Source of the DNA: Mycolicibacterium sp. P9-22
GTDB taxonomy: Bacteria; Actinomycetota; Actinomycetes; Mycobacteriales; Mycobacteriaceae
NCBI RefSeq assembly: GCF_008329585.1
Contig: NZ_NPKP01000003.1
Span: 186,001 to 250,000, forward strand
Length of the DNA: 64,000 bases
Reading direction: 5' to 3'
Under the pieces are notes generated by a model. The model made no database searches. It was not told where the DNA came from and was given only the letters and a program-made list of their open reading frames with translations. Below, in pieces: positions 43,568 to 51,774 of this stretch (positions are counted from its first letter, which is position 1; each line of letters opens with the position of its first letter). Both the position numbers and the translations under genes were made by a program.

Positions 43568-44305
43568 TCATGGCTGCGGGGCTGGGTCGTCCTCGAGATC
43601 CGTGTCGATGCGCAGGCCGCGGTGCACGACGTCAGCCGCGACGTCGTCGAGTCCGCGGCTCTGGGCGAAGGCGTACCCCTGCAGTCGTGCGAACGCCTCG
43701 CGGACAGTCACATCCAGCTGCGCGACCACCATCCCGGTGGCCTGATGAATCTCCCGGGACGACTGCGGTTGCATCCACCAATGGTCGAGAGGATTCGGCT
43801 CGGCGGTGGTCCCCCGCGCGAGCAGAAGCGACGTGACGAGGTCGGCGACCGCGAGCGCGTCGGCGTAGTCGCGATTGCCCAGTCGGGTGCCGGGCGCCGG
43901 ATAGAGGCTGAGAGCACCGACCCGGATCGCGCCGATCTGTAATGGCAGTGCGTACACACTTCCCGCATCCGCCGCCTCCGGTTGCCGGGCGAGAAGGGGC
44001 CACCGGGTGTCGGGCGCTGCCGCGTCCGCCGTGAAGATCGGTCCACCGGTCGTGAAGGACTCCACCGCGGGGCCTTCGCCCAGCGCGATCTGGGCCCACT
44101 CCATACGCTCAGCGATATCATCACTCGCACAGAGGAATTCGAGTCCGTCGTCGCCGGATATGACCGAGATGCCGACCCGGTGCACCGGCAGCGTCGTCAG
44201 ACAGGCCAGGCATATCTGCTCGGCCCCACGGGTATCCGCGGGGCCCCGGCCGGCGGCGGTGAGAAAGCGAGCGCGGATACCGGTCCGGTCGGGGGTGATG
44301 GACAC
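43568..44305 (-). CDS. GAF-ANTAR regulator (second of two)
   Basis: A 245-residue protein with a GAF domain (VHRVGISVISGDDGLEFLCA, LGEGPAVESF) and a C-terminal ANTAR domain (REIHQATGMVVAQLDVTVREAFARL in two parts, residues about 180-235). It is related in layout to the protein at 42791 but clearly divergent. GTG 44305 (VSITPDR) gives a normal N-terminus; the frame is open to 44338. The pair may sense different signals and act on the same or different transcripts. It lies between the accessory block and chsH3 and is not part of the known cholesterol set. Confidence 0.83.
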   Translation of the reverse strand: MSITPDRTGIRARFLTAAGRGPADTRGAEQICLACLTTLPVHRVGISVISGDDGLEFLCASDDIAERMEWAQIALGEGPAVESFTTGGPIFTADAAAPDTRWPLLARQPEAADAGSVYALPLQIGAIRVGALSLYPAPGTRLGNRDYADALAVADLVTSLLLARGTTAEPNPLDHWWMQPQSSREIHQATGMVVAQLDVTVREAFARLQGYAFAQSRGLDDVAADVVHRGLRIDTDLEDDPAPQP

Positions 44306-44398
44306 CAGGCACCGCCTCCCGTGGCTCGGACGCCGCACCGCGTGGTGGGCATGCCGATCCGGGCAAGGGTACCGCCGATGCGGTGGGCGGGAGTCGCC

Positions 44399-45262
44399 CT
44401 ACTGGGACGGCACGAGCTCCACGCCGGACAGCACCACGGTGTGGTCGCGGCTGGGCGCGGTCAGCGTCCCGATGTACTTTCCGTCGTGGCGCCAGATGTT
44501 GGCCTGCAAGGTCTCTCCGGGGATGACGGTGCCCGCGAACCGTGCACCGTAGCTGCCCACCTGGGATACGTCTGCGTCGAGAAAGCGATCGACGATGGCC
44601 TTGGCGCCGATGCCGTAGGTGCACAGCCCGTGCAGGATCGGCCGGTCGAACCCGGCGGCCTTGGCGAACCCGGGATCCGAATGCAACGGATTGCGGTCAC
44701 CGCACAGCCGGTACAGCAGTGCCTGCTGCGGCAGCGTCGGAATGGCGATCTCGGCGTCGGGTGCGCGGTCGGGCAGTTCCACCGACGTGGACGGCCCGCG
44801 CTCACCGCCGAACCCGCCCTCGCCGCGGGCGAAGATGGAGCGCTTGGTCGTCCAGAGCACGGTCCCGGACTCGTCGGTCACGGTGGATTCGCTGACGATG
44901 ACGGCGGCCTTGCCCTTGTCCCAGATCTCGGTGAAACGCTGCTTGGACCAGGCCTTGCCGCTGGTCGGGATGGGCCCGGGCACGGTTACGCCCTCGCTGG
45001 CATGCAGCACCTTCGCCAGCTCGATATCGATACCGGGGAACTGCACTGTCGGCGCCTCGGTCATGTGGAAACTGACCGCGACATTGCCGAACGTGGGCAG
45101 CACCTGCGGGGTGTTGTCGGTCAGGTAGCGCAGTTCACGCTCGTCCATCGGGTCCGCGCCGGCGCCGAGGCCGAGGTGGTAGAGCTGGATATCGCTACTG
45201 GTCCAGGAGAACTCGATGGGCTCCAGGTCCGCGGCGAGCGCCTTTTCGACATCGATGGGCAC
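44399..45262 (-). CDS. chsH3: MaoC-like steroid enoyl-CoA hydratase ChsH3 (Rv3538-like)
   Basis: A 287-residue double hot-dog hydratase of the hydratase 2 type. The catalytic stretch YRLCGDRNPLHSDPGFAKAA with Asp and His is followed by PILHGLCTYG. It matches Rv3538 along its length as remembered and in position beside kstD. It is thought to hydrate enoyl-CoA intermediates in the earlier rounds of cholesterol side-chain beta-oxidation; the exact round is stated with less certainty. The GTG at 45262 shares a base with the kstD stop (TAGTG), so kstD and chsH3 form an operon under the KstR box at 46973. Confidence 0.88.
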   Translation of the reverse strand: MPIDVEKALAADLEPIEFSWTSSDIQLYHLGLGAGADPMDERELRYLTDNTPQVLPTFGNVAVSFHMTEAPTVQFPGIDIELAKVLHASEGVTVPGPIPTSGKAWSKQRFTEIWDKGKAAVIVSESTVTDESGTVLWTTKRSIFARGEGGFGGERGPSTSVELPDRAPDAEIAIPTLPQQALLYRLCGDRNPLHSDPGFAKAAGFDRPILHGLCTYGIGAKAIVDRFLDADVSQVGSYGARFAGTVIPGETLQANIWRHDGKYIGTLTAPSRDHTVVLSGVELVPSQ

Positions 45263-46971
45263 TACTGGGCCTCCGTGCTTGCCGGGGCCGACCCGGCCGC
45301 GGCTATGGCGAGCGCGGCCAGGTAGCCGAAGGTCATGGCGGGGCCGATGGTCCCGCCCGGGCCGGGATAGGTGTGACCCATCACCGGCGAGCTGACATTA
45401 CCTGCGGCGTAGAGCCCCTCGATCACCGAGTTGTCGTCACGCAGCGCACGCCCGTCGTTGTCGGTGCGGATACCGCCCTTGGTGCCGAGGTCACCCGGCA
45501 CCATCTTGGCCGCGTAGAACGGGCCGTGCTTGATCTCGCCCAGATTCGGGTTGGGCTTGATGGTGGGGTCGCCGTAGTAACGGTCATACGCGCTGTCGCC
45601 TCGGTGGAAGTCCTCATCCACGCCGGAGCGGGCGAACCCGTTGAACCGGTCCACGGTGGCGGCCAGCGCCTCCGCGGACAGCCCTGTTTTCTCTGCCAGC
45701 TCGGCCAGCGTCTCGGCCTTGACGACGACGCCGGACTCCAGCCACTTCTTCGGGATGCGTTGTCCGGGCTGCAATCCGGCGAAGATATAGCGGTCGCGGT
45801 ACTGCTGGTCGAAGATCAGCCAGGCCGGCACGTTCTCGCCGGGACCCTCGCCCTGGCCGTACTGGCCGCCATACATGTGATGGCAGGCCTCGACATAGGG
45901 CATCGACTCGTTCATGAACCGCTTGGCCGACATGTTGACGATGATCGAACCGGGGGAGTTGCGTTCCGACAGGGCGAACCACGGCGCGTCCACCAGCGGG
46001 ACCGTCGGACCCCACCACGAGTCCTCCATGAGTTCCAATGCCGCACCGAGCTTTTCGGCGGCGAGGATGCCGTCACCGGTGTTGGCCGCGGCGCCAACGG
46101 TCCACTCGGTGGTGATCGGAGCGCGCTGGTACTTCACCCGCATCTGCTCGTTGTGTTCGAACCCACCGGAGCCCAGGATCACGCCCTTGCGGGCCCGGAT
46201 CAACGTCGGCTCGGCGCTTTCGGGGTCTTGGGTGCTACGCACGTAGATCCCGCGCACGACGCCGTCTTCGACGTGCAGATCGGTCAGTGCGGTGTTCAGC
46301 AGCACCGGCACCCCGGCCTCCTGCAATCCGATGCGCAGCGGGGCGATCAGGGCCCGGCCCATGCCGACCAGATTCTTACCGGTCGCATTGGCCCACACGG
46401 AGCGCACGCCGACCTTGATGCTGCGCAGCACACCTCGCGGGTGGCGCTTGAGCTGGTTGAGCCGGACATAGTCCTGCTGCAGCACCACCATGTTCATCGG
46501 CACCTTGCCGTACGGCGGCTCCAGGCCCTTCTCGTCGGGGCCGAGCTTCTTGGCGTTGAACGGTTTGGGTTCCACCGAGCGGCCGGTGGCCTTGCCGCCG
46601 ATGGTCTCCGGGTAGTAATCGGAGTATCCCGGCACCCAGCACAGCTTGAGCGGGGAGTGCCTGAGGACGAATGACAGCATCTCCGGACTGCGGTCCAGGT
46701 AGGTGTCGATCTTGTCGGCCGGCACCACGTCGCCGATGATGGCGTGCAGATACTTGCGGGCGTCTTCAGCAGTGTCTTTGACCCCGTCACGCTTGAGGAT
46801 CTCGTTGTTCGGGATCCACACGCCGCCGCCGGACCGCGCAGTGGAACCACCGTAGTGCGGAGCCTTCTCAACGACTACTGTCGAGAGACCCTGGTGAGCA
46901 GCGGTGAGGGCGGCGACCATGCCGGCAGCGCCGCTGCCGACCACCACGACGTCGTACTCCTGTCCAGTCAT
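45262..46971 (-). CDS. kstD: 3-ketosteroid delta1-dehydrogenase KstD
   Basis: FAD enzyme that introduces the 1,2 double bond in ring A of 3-ketosteroids such as androstenedione; with KshA it leads to ring B opening. The protein has 569 residues, with the FAD motif YDVVVVGSGAAGMVAALTAA, APHYGGSTARSGGGVWIPNN and the C-terminal GHTYPGPGGTIGPAMTFGY that closes the active site. It equals Rv3537. ATG 46971 lies two bases from the KstR box, and a -10-like TAACGT (46984-46979, inside the box) would place the transcript start at the ATG, so the mRNA is probably leaderless and fully KstR controlled. Confidence 0.95.
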   Translation of the reverse strand: MTGQEYDVVVVGSGAAGMVAALTAAHQGLSTVVVEKAPHYGGSTARSGGGVWIPNNEILKRDGVKDTAEDARKYLHAIIGDVVPADKIDTYLDRSPEMLSFVLRHSPLKLCWVPGYSDYYPETIGGKATGRSVEPKPFNAKKLGPDEKGLEPPYGKVPMNMVVLQQDYVRLNQLKRHPRGVLRSIKVGVRSVWANATGKNLVGMGRALIAPLRIGLQEAGVPVLLNTALTDLHVEDGVVRGIYVRSTQDPESAEPTLIRARKGVILGSGGFEHNEQMRVKYQRAPITTEWTVGAAANTGDGILAAEKLGAALELMEDSWWGPTVPLVDAPWFALSERNSPGSIIVNMSAKRFMNESMPYVEACHHMYGGQYGQGEGPGENVPAWLIFDQQYRDRYIFAGLQPGQRIPKKWLESGVVVKAETLAELAEKTGLSAEALAATVDRFNGFARSGVDEDFHRGDSAYDRYYGDPTIKPNPNLGEIKHGPFYAAKMVPGDLGTKGGIRTDNDGRALRDDNSVIEGLYAAGNVSSPVMGHTYPGPGGTIGPAMTFGYLAALAIAAAGSAPASTEAQ

Positions 46972-46972
46972 G

Positions 46973-46986
46973 TAGAACACGTTATA
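46973..46986. promoter_or_regulatory. KstR operator between kstD and hsaE
   Basis: TAGAACACGTTATA fits the KstR consensus TnnAACnnGTTnnA exactly. On the minus strand it contains the -10-like TAACGT for kstD; on the + strand it overlaps the start of a -10-like TAGAAT (46985-46990) for hsaE. A repressor bound here would cover both -10 elements. It lies in a 95-base divergent gap. Confidence 0.94.
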
Positions 46987-47066
46987 GAATTGCAGTGCCT
47001 TTCGACAACAGGCCCGCAACTGTGCCGGTCGAAGGCTTAACAAGGTTATGAGGGGAATTCACCACA

Positions 47067-47852
47067 ATGCTCAGTGTCGAGGTCCGTGATGAGCTTGCTG
47101 CCGATCTGGCCGAGGCGGAGCGCAGTCGGGTGCCGATGACCCCGTTGACGGATCGGTATCCCGATATCGATGTGGTCGATGCCTATGAGATCCAGTTGAT
47201 CAATATTCGGCAGCGGGTGGCTGAGGGTGCGCGGGTGATCGGGCACAAGGTGGGGCTGTCGTCGGAGGCGATGCAGAAGATGATGGGGGTGGATGAGCCC
47301 GATTACGGTCATCTGCTCGCTGATATGGAGGTTTTCGAGGACAAACCGGTTGCGGCGGGCCGGTTTCTGTATCCGCGGGTGGAGGTCGAGGTGGGTTTCA
47401 TCCTGGCCGATGATCTGCCTGGGGCGGGGTGTACCGAGGATGATGTGTTGGCCGCGACGGCGGCGTTCGCGCCGTCGATCGAGTTGATCGATACCCGGAT
47501 CACGGACTGGAAGATCAAGTTGTGCGACACGATCGCTGATAACGCGTCGTCGGCGGGTTGGGTGTTGGGCCCGGAGCGGGTGTCGCCCAAGGATATTGAC
47601 ATCAAGAACATCAGCGCTGTGCTTAAACGCAACGGTGAGGTGGTGGCCGAGGGTCGCAGTGATGCGGTGCTGGGTAATCCGGTGACTTCGGTGGCGTGGT
47701 TGGCGCGCAAAGTCGATCAGTTCGGGGTGCGTCTTCGTGCGGGTGACATTGTGTTGCCGGGTGCGTGCATGCGTGCGATAGATGCTCGTCCGGGTGACGA
47801 TTTCGTAGCGGATTTCGACGGGCTAGGTTCAGTTCGTCTTTCTTTCGAATAG
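47067..47852 (+). CDS. hsaE: 2-hydroxypentadienoate-type hydratase HsaE
   Basis: Hydrates 2-hydroxyhexa-2,4-dienoate, the ring-A fragment released by HsaD, to 4-hydroxy-2-oxohexanoate. The 261-residue protein has the family's IGHKVGLSSEAMQKMMGVDE, metal-binding YPRVEVEVGFIL with its two acidic residues, and the C-terminal GDIVLPGACMRAIDARPGD. It equals Rv3536c. A purine site AGGGGA lies ten bases before ATG 47067. It heads the hsaE-hsaG-hsaF operon. Codon choice here (many GGT, GAT, TTG) differs from the flanking genes. Confidence 0.93.
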   Translation: MLSVEVRDELAADLAEAERSRVPMTPLTDRYPDIDVVDAYEIQLINIRQRVAEGARVIGHKVGLSSEAMQKMMGVDEPDYGHLLADMEVFEDKPVAAGRFLYPRVEVEVGFILADDLPGAGCTEDDVLAATAAFAPSIELIDTRITDWKIKLCDTIADNASSAGWVLGPERVSPKDIDIKNISAVLKRNGEVVAEGRSDAVLGNPVTSVAWLARKVDQFGVRLRAGDIVLPGACMRAIDARPGDDFVADFDGLGSVRLSFE

Positions 47853-47861
47853 GAGCCATCC

Positions 47862-48782
47862 ATGGCTGAGAAGTTGAGTGTCGCGATTGTGGGGTCGGGC
47901 AATATCAGTACCGACCTGTTGTACAAGTTGTTGCGTTCGGAGTGGCTGGAGCCGCGGTGGATGATCGGTATCGATCCGGCCTCGGAGGGTTTGGCGCGGG
48001 CGCGCAAGTTGGGGTTGGAGACCAGTCATGAGGGTGTGGATTGGTTGCTGGGCCAGGCCGAGCGCCCCGATATCGTGTTCGAGGCGACGAGTGCTTATGT
48101 GCACCGCGATGCGGCACCGCGCTATGAGCAGGCGGGGATCACCGCGATCGATCTGACCCCGGCGGCGGTGGGGCCGGGGGTGATTCCGCCGGCGAATCTG
48201 CGTGCGCATCTTTCGGCGCCGAATGTGAACATGGTGACTTGCGGTGGGCAGGCGACCATTCCGATGGTGTATGCGGTGAGCCGCGTGGTGGATGTGTCTT
48301 ATGCCGAGATCGTGGCGTCGGTGTCTTCGGCGTCGGCCGGTCCGGGGACGCGGGCCAATATCGATGAGTTCACCAAGACCACGAGTGCGGGTGTGCGTGA
48401 TATCGGTGGGGCGCGCTCGGGTAAGGCGATCATCATTTTGAATCCGGCGGATCCGCCGATGATCATGCGGGACACCATTTTCTGTGCGATCCCCGAGGAT
48501 GCCGATCACGACGCGATCACCGCCTCGATCAAGGATGTGGTGGCCCAGGTGCAGACTTATGTGCCGGGGTACCGGCTGCTCAATGAGCCGCAGTTCGACG
48601 AGCCGACGGTGTTCAACGGCGGCAATCATCTGGTGACGACGTTCGTCGAGGTCGAGGGGGCCGGTGATTATCTGCCGCCCTATGCCGGGAATCTGGACAT
48701 CATGACCGCGGCGGCGACCAAGGTGGGCGAGGAAATCGCCAAGGAGCGGGTATCGGCGACGAGCGCAGGAGCACAGGCATGA
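47862..48782 (+). CDS. hsaG: Acylating aldehyde dehydrogenase HsaG
   Basis: Converts the propionaldehyde released by HsaF to propionyl-CoA with NAD and CoA. The protein has 306 residues, with the NAD motif [14 protein letters not shown] and the catalytic Cys127 in [13 protein letters not shown]. The enzyme forms a channelling complex with the aldolase HsaF. It equals Rv3535c. It begins nine bases after hsaE and its stop overlaps the hsaF start (ATGA). It has the same T-rich third-codon usage as hsaE. Confidence 0.94.
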   Translation: MAEKLSVAIVGSGNISTDLLYKLLRSEWLEPRWMIGIDPASEGLARARKLGLETSHEGVDWLLGQAERPDIVFEATSAYVHRDAAPRYEQAGITAIDLTPAAVGPGVIPPANLRAHLSAPNVNMVTCGGQATIPMVYAVSRVVDVSYAEIVASVSSASAGPGTRANIDEFTKTTSAGVRDIGGARSGKAIIILNPADPPMIMRDTIFCAIPEDADHDAITASIKDVVAQVQTYVPGYRLLNEPQFDEPTVFNGGNHLVTTFVEVEGAGDYLPPYAGNLDIMTAAATKVGEEIAKERVSATSAGAQA

Positions 48783-49837
48783 GTGGCACGGGCGAGATTT
48801 TTTTCAACCCGGTGTGGGATGTCCGGATGACCGATACGTCGTTGCGCGACGGGAGCCATCACAAGCGTCATCAGTTCAGTACCGATGAGGTTGCCTCGAT
48901 CGTCGCGGCGCTGGATGCGGCGGGGGTGCCGGTGATCGAGGTGACTCACGGTGATGGTTTGGGCGGTTCGAGCTTCAATTACGGGTTTTCGAAAACCCCT
49001 GAGCAGGAACTGATCAAGCTCGCGGCGCAGACCGCGAAGAACGCCAAGATCGCGTTTTTGATGTTGCCTGGGGTGGGGACCAAGGAGGACATCAAGGAGG
49101 CGCAGAACAATGGTGGTGAGATCTGCCGGATCGCCACGCACTGCACCGAGGCCGATGTGTCGATCCAGCATTTCGGGTTGGCGCGTGAGCTGGGGTTGGA
49201 GACGGTCGGGTTTTTGATGATGAGCCACACCATTTCCCCGGAGAAGTTGGCCGCTCAGGCCCGGATCATGGCCGATGCGGGTTGTCAGTGTGTGTATGTG
49301 GTGGATTCGGCGGGGGCGTTGGTGCTCGATCAGGTGGCTGATCGGGTGGCGGCGTTGGTCGCTGAACTCGGTGATGATGCCCAGGTGGGTTTTCATGGGC
49401 ATGAGAATCTCGGGCTGGGGGTGGCCAACAGCATCGAGGCGGTGCGTGCGGGTGCCAAGCAGATCGATGGGTCGTGCCGTCGGTTCGGTGCCGGTGCGGG
49501 TAACGCGCCGGTGGAGGCGATGATCGGGGTGTTCGACAAGATCGGTGTGAAGACCGGTATCGATTTCTTCGAGATCGCCGATGCCGCCGAGGAGGTCGTG
49601 GCCCCGGCGATGCCGGCGGAATGCCTGCTGGACCGCAATGCGTTGATCATGGGCTATTCCGGGGTGTACTCCAGCTTCCTCAAGCACGCCATCCGCCAGT
49701 CCGAGCGCTACGGCGTGCCGGCGCATCAACTGCTGCACCGTGCCGGGCAACGCAAACTCATCGGCGGCCAGGAAGACCAACTCATCGACATCGCCCTGGA
49801 AATCAAACGCGAGCAGGAGGCCGCTGCCACGGCTTAG
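48779..49837 (+). CDS. hsaF: 4-hydroxy-2-oxohexanoate aldolase HsaF
   Basis: Pyruvate aldolase that splits 4-hydroxy-2-oxohexanoate into pyruvate and propionaldehyde. The protein has 352 residues. Active-site residues are in [17 protein letters not shown] (Arg23, Asp24, His28), and the metal-binding HxH is in [13 protein letters not shown]. It equals Rv3534c and is the partner of HsaG. ATG 48779 overlaps the hsaG stop. About the first 830 bases share the unusual T-rich codon choice of hsaE-hsaG; from about 49,610 to the end the gene returns to the C-rich choice of its neighbours, which suggests a recombination joint. Confidence 0.94.
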   Translation: MSGTGEIFFNPVWDVRMTDTSLRDGSHHKRHQFSTDEVASIVAALDAAGVPVIEVTHGDGLGGSSFNYGFSKTPEQELIKLAAQTAKNAKIAFLMLPGVGTKEDIKEAQNNGGEICRIATHCTEADVSIQHFGLARELGLETVGFLMMSHTISPEKLAAQARIMADAGCQCVYVVDSAGALVLDQVADRVAALVAELGDDAQVGFHGHENLGLGVANSIEAVRAGAKQIDGSCRRFGAGAGNAPVEAMIGVFDKIGVKTGIDFFEIADAAEEVVAPAMPAECLLDRNALIMGYSGVYSSFLKHAIRQSERYGVPAHQLLHRAGQRKLIGGQEDQLIDIALEIKREQEAAATA

Positions 49838-49839
49838 GT

Positions 49840-50664
49840 TCAGCCGGCGCGGCGGGCGATCCAGTCGGTCAGCAGTGCGTTGAAGCGCTCGGGCTCCTCC
49901 CACATCGGACAGTGCCCACTGTCGGCGAAGACGTGCACTTCGGCGTCGGTCAGGGCGCTGCTGAGCCAGTCCGCCGAGGCCAGCTTCACCACCTTCTCGT
50001 CAATGCCCCAGACGAGCAGGTGCGGCACATCCAGCCCCTGCAGGAAGCCCCGGTAGTCGCGCAGAGTCTGGTCGGCCAAGATCACAGTTCCCGGATTCGG
50101 TTCGATCTTGGTGATCTCGGCCAATAGTGCGGCGGCGTCCCCATCGGGCACCGGATTCTTGAACATCTCGGTGATGAATTCGGCGAAGAATCCGGAGAAG
50201 TCGGACTGCATGGCGTCGACGTACTCGCTCAGCCCGTCGGGATCGGCGATGCCGTGCGGCCAGTCCGGTCGGGTGAGGTCGGCCGGACCTTGCGACACCA
50301 CGGCAAGCCGACGTAACCGGTCGGTGCCGAACTGGGTGAGGTGGTCCCACCAGACGAACGAGCCCATGGACCAACCCACGCCTGTGACGTCCTGCAGACC
50401 GAGTCCCGCCATGAGCGCATGGAGATCGCGGGCATATTGCGCGACGGTGTTGCCCGTGAGCGACGTCGGGGAATCACCGTGCGAGCGCAGGTCCACCGCG
50501 ATCACCCGGTGGTGGTCGGCCAGGGCATCGATGTTGTGGGTGAAAAACGCGCTTGTCATGCAGACGCCGTGGACCAGAACTACGACCGGGCCCTCGCCCT
50601 TGTCGACGTAGGTCATGAGCGTGCCATCGGGCAACCTGAAATCGCATCTGTCCGCGTGCAGCAT
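49840..50664 (-). CDS. Alpha/beta hydrolase
   Basis: A 274-residue alpha/beta hydrolase of the epoxide hydrolase/haloperoxidase-like group. It has the oxyanion loop VVVLVHGVCMTSAFF, the nucleophile elbow GVGWSMGSFVWW with Ser, a downstream acid in WGIDEKVV and the catalytic His in ADSGHCPMWEEP. It converges with hsaF, their stops three bases apart, and ATG 50664 lies 60 bases from the stop of another alpha/beta hydrolase gene on the same strand. The substrate is unknown; the region lacks a KstR box for it. Confidence 0.8.
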   Translation of the reverse strand: MLHADRCDFRLPDGTLMTYVDKGEGPVVVLVHGVCMTSAFFTHNIDALADHHRVIAVDLRSHGDSPTSLTGNTVAQYARDLHALMAGLGLQDVTGVGWSMGSFVWWDHLTQFGTDRLRRLAVVSQGPADLTRPDWPHGIADPDGLSEYVDAMQSDFSGFFAEFITEMFKNPVPDGDAAALLAEITKIEPNPGTVILADQTLRDYRGFLQGLDVPHLLVWGIDEKVVKLASADWLSSALTDAEVHVFADSGHCPMWEEPERFNALLTDWIARRAG

Positions 50665-50724
50665 CCCCACACCTAACACCCTCGACGGCGGATGCGCAGG
50701 GCGTGCCGGGGCGGCGGTGCCCAG

Positions 50725-51774
50725 CTACCCGGTCGGCGAGTATCCCGGTTGTGCCAGCAGTGCACGCAGACCGGCGTCGATGAAGTCGGTGTCGGCGGCG
50801 TTCGCACCGCCACCGGCGAAGTGTCCCCAGATGCCGGGGATGACCCTGACCTCGCCGTGCGGGATGAACTGACTTGCCCACTGTTCGTCCTCGGGCGGGA
50901 AGTACAGGTCCTTCTCGGCGGGCATGGCCAGCAGCGGGCACTTGATGGAGGCCAGCGCCTTCTTCACGTCGCCATCGAATCCCGGTGTGTTGCCGACGTT
51001 TCCGCTGTGCCAGGTGCCGATCATGGCGATCAGGTTGTTGGGGTCTCGTCCATCACGGAAGAACCCCTCCCAGAATCCGTACAGGAAGTCGTCGAACGAG
51101 GTGTAGCCGAGTTCGCGCCAGGTCTCCTCCCAGTAGAACGCCTGTGAGTAACCCCAGCCCGAATAGACCCGCGCGAAGGCCCGCAATCCCTTGATCGGCG
51201 GCTTGTCCGGGTCGTAGTCGCCGTCTGCGAACATCGCGTCGGCGGACAGTGCGGCCACCAGCGACTCCAGGAAGACCTTGTTGTGCGGCGCGGTGATGCT
51301 GGAACCACAGAACGGCGCGGCGCGCTGCACCATCTCGGGATGGCTCACCGCCCATTGATAGGTCTGGCCCGCCCCCATCGACCAGCCCGTGACCAGTGCG
51401 ATCGATGAGACGCCGAACTTCTCGGTGACCAGCCGATACTGGGCCTCGACCTGGTCGTGGAACGTGACGGCGGGGAAGCGGGGTCCGTCGTACGGTGCGG
51501 GAGTGTTCGACGGCGACGAGGACAGGCCGTTGCCCAGCATGTTCGGGACGATGATGAACCGCTCGGCGGGGTCGAGCGCGCGCCCGGGCCCGATCAGCCA
51601 CTCATTGTCGGTGTGCCAGCCCGAATACCAGGTGGGATAAACGATCACGTTCGACTTGTCGGCGTTGAGCGTGCCGTAGGTCTTGTAGGCCAGAGTGGCG
51701 TTCCGCAGCGTGTAGCCACTCTGCAGCGTGACGTCCCCGAGGTGGAAATATTCTGCGTCGGTCGGCGCGGGCAT
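50725..51774 (-). CDS. Homoserine acetyltransferase-like alpha/beta hydrolase
   Basis: A 349-residue protein of the MetX-like alpha/beta hydrolase family: ATLAYKTYGTLNADKSNVIV near the start, the nucleophile elbow ALVTGWSMGAGQTYQWA and C-terminal AEKDLYFPPEDEQ and GHFAGGG. The ATG at 51774 shares a base with the stop of the amidase gene (TGATG), so the two are one unit. A methionine-pathway role is unlikely in this context; an acyltransferase or hydrolase acting on an amide, ester or carboxylate product is more likely (inference). Confidence 0.72.
   Translation of the reverse strand: MPAPTDAEYFHLGDVTLQSGYTLRNATLAYKTYGTLNADKSNVIVYPTWYSGWHTDNEWLIGPGRALDPAERFIIVPNMLGNGLSSSPSNTPAPYDGPRFPAVTFHDQVEAQYRLVTEKFGVSSIALVTGWSMGAGQTYQWAVSHPEMVQRAAPFCGSSITAPHNKVFLESLVAALSADAMFADGDYDPDKPPIKGLRAFARVYSGWGYSQAFYWEETWRELGYTSFDDFLYGFWEGFFRDGRDPNNLIAMIGTWHSGNVGNTPGFDGDVKKALASIKCPLLAMPAEKDLYFPPEDEQWASQFIPHGEVRVIPGIWGHFAGGGANAADTDFIDAGLRALLAQPGYSPTG

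Noticed and set aside
43982..45325. 447-codon + strand open frame across the GAF-ANTAR and chsH3 genes
   Set aside because: It runs antisense through two well-supported genes and resembles no protein family.
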